NCBI GenBank assembly: GCA_050248955.1
Contig: JBFWRK010000009.1
Location: forward strand, 62,001-126,000
Source: JBFWRK01 sp050248955
GTDB taxonomy: Bacteria > Actinomycetota > Acidimicrobiia > Acidimicrobiales > Ilumatobacteraceae
DNA: 64,000 bases
Reading direction: 5' to 3'
The notes under the pieces: model-generated
What the model was told of the DNA's origin: nothing
What the model saw: the letters and a program-made list of their open reading frames with translations, nothing else
Database searches by the model: none
Shown: one piece after another, positions 59,281 to 64,000 of the stretch
Layout of the letters: each line of letters starts with the position of its first letter
Numbering within the stretch: the first letter of the stretch is position 1
Program-made: the position numbers and the translations under genes

Positions 59281-62200
59281 GTGGGCGATTCGTTCACCCA
59301 CCTCCACGTCCACACCGAGTACTCGATGCTCGATGGGGCGGCGCGGCTCGACGAGCTCGTCGCGAAGGCGGCCGCCGACGGCCAGCCGGCGCTCGGGATC
59401 ACCGACCACGGGAACATGTACGGCATCCTCGACTTCTACCGCGAGTGCCGCAGGCAGAGCGTGAAGCCGGTCCTCGGCATCGAGGCGTACATGGCCCACG
59501 ACACCCGCCACGAGCGCCCAGCCCGTCGCGGTCGCATCGACGACTCCGGGGGCGATACCGAGGGCGGCAAGAAGCTCTACTACCACCTGACGTTGCTCGC
59601 CGAGAGCGACGAGGGGTACCGCAACCTCATCCAGCTGTCCAGCATCGCCTTCCTCGAGGGCTACTACTACAAGCCCCGCGTGGACTGGGAGGTGCTCGAG
59701 CGCTACTCGGGCGGCCTCATGGCGACGACCGGCTGCCTCGGCGGGCACGTGCTCCAGTCGTTGTTGAACGGCGATCCCGCCGGAGCGCTCACCAAGGCGG
59801 CGCGGCTGCAGGACATCTTCGGCAAGGACAACCTGTTCGTCGAGCTGCAGGACCACGGCCTCCCCGCCCAGCACGACACGAACCCGAAGCTGATCGAGAT
59901 CGCCCGCAAGATCGGCGCGCCGATCCTCGCCACGAACGACTCGCACTACACGCACCGGGAGGACCACGAGTCGCACGATGCGCTGCTCTGCGTCCAGACC
60001 GGCGCGCTGATGTCCGATCCGAAGCGGTTCAAGTTCGAGGGCCACGAGCACTACCTCAAGACCGCCGCCGAGATGCGCTACCTGTTCCGCGACTTCCCCG
60101 AGGCGTGTGACAACACGTTGTGGGTCGCCGAGCGCGCCGACGTCACGATCGAGTTCGGCAAGCCTCAGCTCCCGAACTTCCCGCTGCCCGAGGGCTTCGC
60201 CGACGACGCCCAGTACCTGCGCCACCTCACCTTCGAAGGCGCCGCGCAGCGCTGGGGCGAGCGCCTCCCGCCAGAAGCGCTCGAGCGGCTGGCCTACGAG
60301 CTCAAGGTCATCGGAGACATGGGCTTCAGCTCCTACTTCCTCATCGTGTGGGACCTGATCCGCCACGCGAAGGAGTCCGGCATCCGCGTCGGGCCGGGCC
60401 GCGGGTCCGCCGCCGGTTGCGCCGTCGCGTACTGCCTGAAGATCACCGACCTCGATCCGATCAAGTACGACCTGCTGTTCGAGCGCTTCCTCAACCCGAG
60501 CCGGATCTCGATGCCCGACATCGACATGGACTTCGACTCCCGGTTCCGTGACGAGATGATCCGCTACGCGGCCGAGAAGTACGGCCGCGACCACGTCGCC
60601 CAGATCGTCACGTTCTCGACGATCAAGGCGCGCGCCGCCGTGCGCGATGCGGCGCGCGTCCTCGGCTATCCGTACGGCCTCGGCGACAAGGTGGCGAAGG
60701 CGATGCCGCCGCTCGTGATGGGGCGCGACACACCGCTGCGGTACTGCTTCGAGGAGCACCCGAAGTACCTGGACGGATATCGCGCCGCGACCGACCTGCG
60801 GGCGATGTACGAGAGCGATCCCGACATCAAACGGGTCGTCGACGTCGCCAAGGGCCTGGAGGGGCTGCGCCGCCAGGACGGCATCCACGCCGCCGCGGTG
60901 GTGATCACGAAGGAGCCGCTCACCACCTACCTGCCGATCCAGCGCAAGCCGGTTGCCGGGCAGGATCCCGCGCTCTCGCCGGTCGTGACGCAGTACGAGA
61001 TGCACGGCGTCGAGGACCTCGGCCTGCTGAAGATGGACTTCCTCGGCCTGCGCAACCTCGACGTCATCAGTGACAGCGTGGCGATGATCCGTGCCGGCGC
61101 CGACCCGACGTTCGACATCGACACGCTCAGCCTCGACGACCAGCCGACGTACGACCTGCTGTCGAAGGGCGACACGATCGGCGTGTTCCAGTTGGAGTCC
61201 CCGCCGATGCGGGCGCTGCTGCGGGCGATGGCGCCGAACTCCTTCGAGGACGTCTCCGCCGTGCTCGCGCTCTACCGGCCCGGGCCGATGAGCGTCAACA
61301 TGCACTACGACTACGCCGACCGCAAGAACGGTCGCAAGGAGGTCGAGTACTTCCACGCCGACGCCCAGGAGGTGCTCGCCGACACGTACGGGCTCATGAT
61401 CTACCAGGAGTCCGTCATGCGCGTCGCGCAGAAGTTCGCCGGCTACTCGCTCGCCGACGCCGACAACCTCCGGAAGGCCTGCGGGAAGAAGATCCGTGAG
61501 CTGATGGCGAAGGAGCGCGAAGGCTTCGAGATCGGGTGCGAGCGCACCGGTTACGGGCGCGAGCTCGGCAAGCAGCTGTTCGACGTGATCGAGAAGTTCG
61601 CCGACTACGCCTTCAACAAGAGCCACACGTTCGGCTACGGGCTGATCACCTACCAGACCGCCTACCTGAAGGCGCACCACCCCGTCGAGTACTACGCCTG
61701 CCTGCTCACGAGCGTGAAGAGCAGCCTGGAGAAGGCGGCCGTCTACCTCTCCGACGCGCGCTCGATGGGCATCCGCGTGCTCACCCCCGACGTGAACGTG
61801 TCGCAGATCGACTTCGCTCCGGCGCAGGACGAGGAGCGGGCGATCGCGTTCGGGCTCTCGGCGGTGCGCAACGTGGGGGAGGGTCTCGTCGAGCTGCTCG
61901 TCAAGGAGCGTGACGACAACGGTCCGTTCGCGAGCTTCTACGACTTCGTCGAGCGGGTTCCCGAGTCCGTGCTCAACAAGCGCACGATCGAGTCGTTGAT
62001 CAAGGCGGGTGGGTTCGATCGGCTCGACCATCCCCGCAAAGGCCTGCTCATGGTGTTCGAACAGATCATCGACACGACCCTCGTCCGCCGGCGTGAGCGC
62101 GACCAGGGCGTGATGAGCCTGTTCGGCGACTGGGGTGAGCCCGACCAGGCCGCCGCAGGCCCCGGATTCGACGAGCGGATCCCGATCCCGGACATCGAGT

Positions 62201-62814
62201 TCGACAAGACGCAGCGGCTCCGCTTCGAGAAGGAGATGCTCGGGCTGTACGTCTCGGACCACCCGCTGATGGGGGTCGAGAGCTCCTTGCGTCGTCGCGT
62301 CGACTGCGGCATCGGCGAGGTGGCCGAGCGCGAGGACGGCTCGATGCTGATGCTCGGCGGCGTCGTCACCGGGTTGACGCGGAAGTTCACGAAGAAGGGC
62401 GAGCAGATGGCCGTGTTCGTGCTCGAGGACCTGCAGGACTCGATCGAGGTGATGGTCTTCCCGCGCGTGATGATGGACCAAGGGCACAAGCTCACCGACG
62501 ATGCGATCGTGACCGTGAAGGGCCGTGTCGACAGCCGGGAGGACACGCCGAAGTTCATCGCCTCCGACATCAAGGTCGTCGAGGGGCTCGACGAGAACGC
62601 GCAGCCGCTGCGGCTCAAGCTCTCGCCCTTCGCGCTCAACGAGTTCCGCATCGCCCAGCTGAAGAAGGTGCTGCGCGAGCACCCGGGCGACTCACGCGTG
62701 TTGCTCCACCTCGGCGACAAGGTGCTCCGGCTGTCGGACGAGTTCTGCGTGAACCTCGAACGGGTGATCGGCGAGCTGCGCGTGATCTTCGGTCACGACG
62801 CCGTGATGCTCTGA
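59281..62814 (+). CDS. dnaE: DNA polymerase III alpha subunit
   Basis: 1177 residues, replicative polymerase. The amino PHP domain retains the metal-ligand pattern (FTHLHVHTEYSMLDGA, LGITDHGNMYG, NDSHYTHREDHESHDAL), suggesting active proofreading as in mycobacterial DnaE1. The polymerase core has GPGRGSAAGCAVAYCL and PDIDMDFDSRFRDEMIRY (catalytic Asp). The helix-hairpin, beta-clamp and OB-fold regions follow (KKGEQMAVFVLEDLQDSIEVMVFP). AAGGAGGT lies 7 bases before the GTG start. Its 3' end meets a convergent transporter gene. Confidence 0.96.
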   Translation: MGDSFTHLHVHTEYSMLDGAARLDELVAKAAADGQPALGITDHGNMYGILDFYRECRRQSVKPVLGIEAYMAHDTRHERPARRGRIDDSGGDTEGGKKLYYHLTLLAESDEGYRNLIQLSSIAFLEGYYYKPRVDWEVLERYSGGLMATTGCLGGHVLQSLLNGDPAGALTKAARLQDIFGKDNLFVELQDHGLPAQHDTNPKLIEIARKIGAPILATNDSHYTHREDHESHDALLCVQTGALMSDPKRFKFEGHEHYLKTAAEMRYLFRDFPEACDNTLWVAERADVTIEFGKPQLPNFPLPEGFADDAQYLRHLTFEGAAQRWGERLPPEALERLAYELKVIGDMGFSSYFLIVWDLIRHAKESGIRVGPGRGSAAGCAVAYCLKITDLDPIKYDLLFERFLNPSRISMPDIDMDFDSRFRDEMIRYAAEKYGRDHVAQIVTFSTIKARAAVRDAARVLGYPYGLGDKVAKAMPPLVMGRDTPLRYCFEEHPKYLDGYRAATDLRAMYESDPDIKRVVDVAKGLEGLRRQDGIHAAAVVITKEPLTTYLPIQRKPVAGQDPALSPVVTQYEMHGVEDLGLLKMDFLGLRNLDVISDSVAMIRAGADPTFDIDTLSLDDQPTYDLLSKGDTIGVFQLESPPMRALLRAMAPNSFEDVSAVLALYRPGPMSVNMHYDYADRKNGRKEVEYFHADAQEVLADTYGLMIYQESVMRVAQKFAGYSLADADNLRKACGKKIRELMAKEREGFEIGCERTGYGRELGKQLFDVIEKFADYAFNKSHTFGYGLITYQTAYLKAHHPVEYYACLLTSVKSSLEKAAVYLSDARSMGIRVLTPDVNVSQIDFAPAQDEERAIAFGLSAVRNVGEGLVELLVKERDDNGPFASFYDFVERVPESVLNKRTIESLIKAGGFDRLDHPRKGLLMVFEQIIDTTLVRRRERDQGVMSLFGDWGEPDQAAAGPGFDERIPIPDIEFDKTQRLRFEKEMLGLYVSDHPLMGVESSLRRRVDCGIGEVAEREDGSMLMLGGVVTGLTRKFTKKGEQMAVFVLEDLQDSIEVMVFPRVMMDQGHKLTDDAIVTVKGRVDSREDTPKFIASDIKVVEGLDENAQPLRLKLSPFALNEFRIAQLKKVLREHPGDSRVLLHLGDKVLRLSDEFCVNLERVIGELRVIFGHDAVML

Positions 62815-62832
62815 TCACGATGCGCTGATCAG
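62811..62832. terminator. Inverted repeat spanning two convergent stop codons
   Basis: CTGATCA (62811-62817) pairs with TGATCAG (62826-62832) over an 8-base loop. The dnaE stop (62812-62814) and the transporter stop (62829-62831, minus strand) both lie in the arms, so a compact shared 3' end is likely. No T-run is present. Confidence 0.45.
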
Positions 62833-64000
62833 CCGGCCGGAGCGATGCCGATCTCGACCTCGCCGTGCTTCGCCGGCGTGCTCTGCGCGGCAGGATCCCG
62901 GATGAACCGGTTGGCGAGGGTGACGATGCAGGCGGCGCCGATCAGCGTGCCGGCGGCCGTCAGCCACGCCGCCGTGTAGGAGCCGGTGCCGGCGATCGCG
63001 CCGAACACGACCGGGCCGAGCACGGCGCCGGTGAGTGTGCCCGTCATCGCGAGACCGGTCGCCGCGCCGGGGGCCGACGGGTTGCTCCGCACGACAGCGA
63101 GGTGGAACAGGCCCGGCCAGGCGTAGGCGGTCGTGAACGCGAGCGGGGTGCCGATGAGGAACAACCACTGCACTTCGGCGGCGAGCATCACGAACGACAC
63201 GCTGGCGATCGCGAACATCGTCGCGATCGCCGTGAGCGCGGTGCCGGGGTAGCGGTCGGCGCGGGCGCCGACGAGCAGCCGAACACCCATGCCGGCGATG
63301 CTGCCGACGGTGAGCATGATCCCGGCCTGGCCCTCACCGAAGCCGGCCCGGACACCCGAGAGGACGAGGAAGGTGCTGAGTGCGCCGGAAGCGGCCGACC
63401 CGAGGCCGACGCCGAGCGCGAGCAGCGCGAGATGCCGCGTCGGGACGTCCGGCTTGCCCTCCCGCCGGCGGCGGATCGGCGTGCCGGCCTCGCCGGTCCT
63501 CGTGGCCGCCGCTCGCCGTGGCGACGGCACGTGGAGGACCGACGTGAACGCGAAGATCGCACCGGCGACGAACGCCCACCGCCAGCCGACGGTGAGCGCG
63601 ATGGCGGGGACGGCGAGTCCACCGAGGAGCGCCGCAGCGGGGATCGCCGACTTCTGCAGGCCGAGCGCCAGGCCGAGCCGGGACGCCGGGACGTGGCGCA
63701 CGAGGAGCACGTTGGAGGCCGGCTGCGCCCAGGCGTTCGCCAAGCCGCCGACGACGAGGAGCCCCACGACGGCGCCGATCGAGTGGGCGAAGCCGGCGAG
63801 GAGGAGCTGGATCGCGCCGCTGATCCCTGCTGCCCAGCGCAGCGAGCGACCGGCGCCGACGTGCTCGACGAGCCGGCCGGTGAACACCGAGCTGACCGCG
63901 CCGGCGGCGTAGAACACGCCGACCGCGAACCCGAGCGCGGCCGTGCCGAAGTGCAGCTCCTGCTGCATCTGCACGGCCAGGCCGCCGACGAGGAACGACG
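62829..64000 (-). CDS. MFS transporter, amino end beyond the window
   Basis: At least 390 residues; the frame runs off the right edge, so roughly the first helix is missing. About eleven helices are visible, with the inter-helix loop GRLVEHVGAGRSLRW (typical MFS loop 2-3 G-R-hydrophobic-D/E pattern) and a second GARADRYPGTALTA loop in the carboxy half. The middle cytoplasmic loop is basic (RRRREGKPDVPTRH region). Substrate cannot be told; exporters and organic-anion importers of this size look alike. It is convergent with dnaE. Confidence 0.85.
   Translation of the reverse strand, partial: SFLVGGLAVQMQQELHFGTAALGFAVGVFYAAGAVSSVFTGRLVEHVGAGRSLRWAAGISGAIQLLLAGFAHSIGAVVGLLVVGGLANAWAQPASNVLLVRHVPASRLGLALGLQKSAIPAAALLGGLAVPAIALTVGWRWAFVAGAIFAFTSVLHVPSPRRAAATRTGEAGTPIRRRREGKPDVPTRHLALLALGVGLGSAASGALSTFLVLSGVRAGFGEGQAGIMLTVGSIAGMGVRLLVGARADRYPGTALTAIATMFAIASVSFVMLAAEVQWLFLIGTPLAFTTAYAWPGLFHLAVVRSNPSAPGAATGLAMTGTLTGAVLGPVVFGAIAGTGSYTAAWLTAAGTLIGAACIVTLANRFIRDPAAQSTPAKHGEVEIGIAPAG

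Overview
The window is a single stretch of very GC-rich DNA (roughly two thirds G+C, third codon positions mostly G or C). It comes from a member of the Actinomycetota. Support comes from a division cluster with mraZ, sepF and divIVA but no ftsA, an mtrA-mtrB-lpqB signalling operon, the proteasome activator Bpa, GTG starts joined by 4-base overlaps, a translational ileS T-box, and many apparently leaderless promoters. A marine or soil Acidimicrobiia-like lineage is a reasonable guess, but this is inference. No rRNA, tRNA, CRISPR array, insertion sequence, prophage or defence island was recognised.

Region 1 (1-12509) is a myo-inositol uptake and catabolism operon on the plus strand: the end of an IolE-type dehydratase, an ABC transporter (lipoprotein binding protein, an unusually long permease, a single-domain ATPase), IolC, a Cgl0159-family aldolase-like protein, IolB, a Gfo/Idh/MocA oxidoreductase, IolD and an SDR. 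After a repeat-rich 169-base gap comes an IolG-type inositol dehydrogenase. Transport feeds dehydrogenation (IolG), dehydration (IolE), ring opening (IolD), isomerisation (IolB) and phosphorylation (IolC); the Cgl0159 protein may supply the final aldolase. No iolA or iolR lies in the window.

Region 2 (12515-32772) is mixed housekeeping: inorganic pyrophosphatase, an AlaC-like aminotransferase, an ACT-domain protein, glycerol kinase, phosphofructokinase, the mtrAB-lpqB operon, an inositol-phosphatase-family enzyme with a small membrane protein, a polyprenol-phosphate-mannose-synthase-like glycosyltransferase, DNA polymerase IV, a DUF3040 protein, a moxR-DUF58-transglutaminase operon, a ROK sugar kinase, an acyl-CoA dehydrogenase, an HNH nuclease and a lipoate-ligase-family protein.

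Region 3 (32773-56864) is the cell-wall and division supercluster. A 510-base gene-free stretch, C-rich then G-rich, carries a strong G-quadruplex motif and 10-base-spaced MraZ-box-like repeats. It leads into mraZ, a tiny coupled reading frame, rsmH, ftsL, ftsI, murE, mraY, murD, ftsW, murG, murC, murB, ftsQ and ftsZ. Then follow yggS, sepF, yggT, divIVA, the T-box and ileS, a DUF167 gene, a DksA-like gene, lspA and rluD. Almost every junction from mraZ to ftsQ overlaps by 1-4 bases, implying coupled translation. murF is absent from its usual place between murE and mraY.

Region 4 (56877-64000) holds an Rrf2 regulator, an alkaline-phosphatase-superfamily enzyme, bpa, dnaE and a truncated MFS transporter.

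I found no clearly new multi-gene system. The best candidates for something undescribed are the 67-codon frame wedged between mraZ and rsmH, the inositol permease with about 330 extra membrane-spanning residues, the DksA-like protein with all four zinc ligands replaced, and the structured DNA upstream of mraZ.
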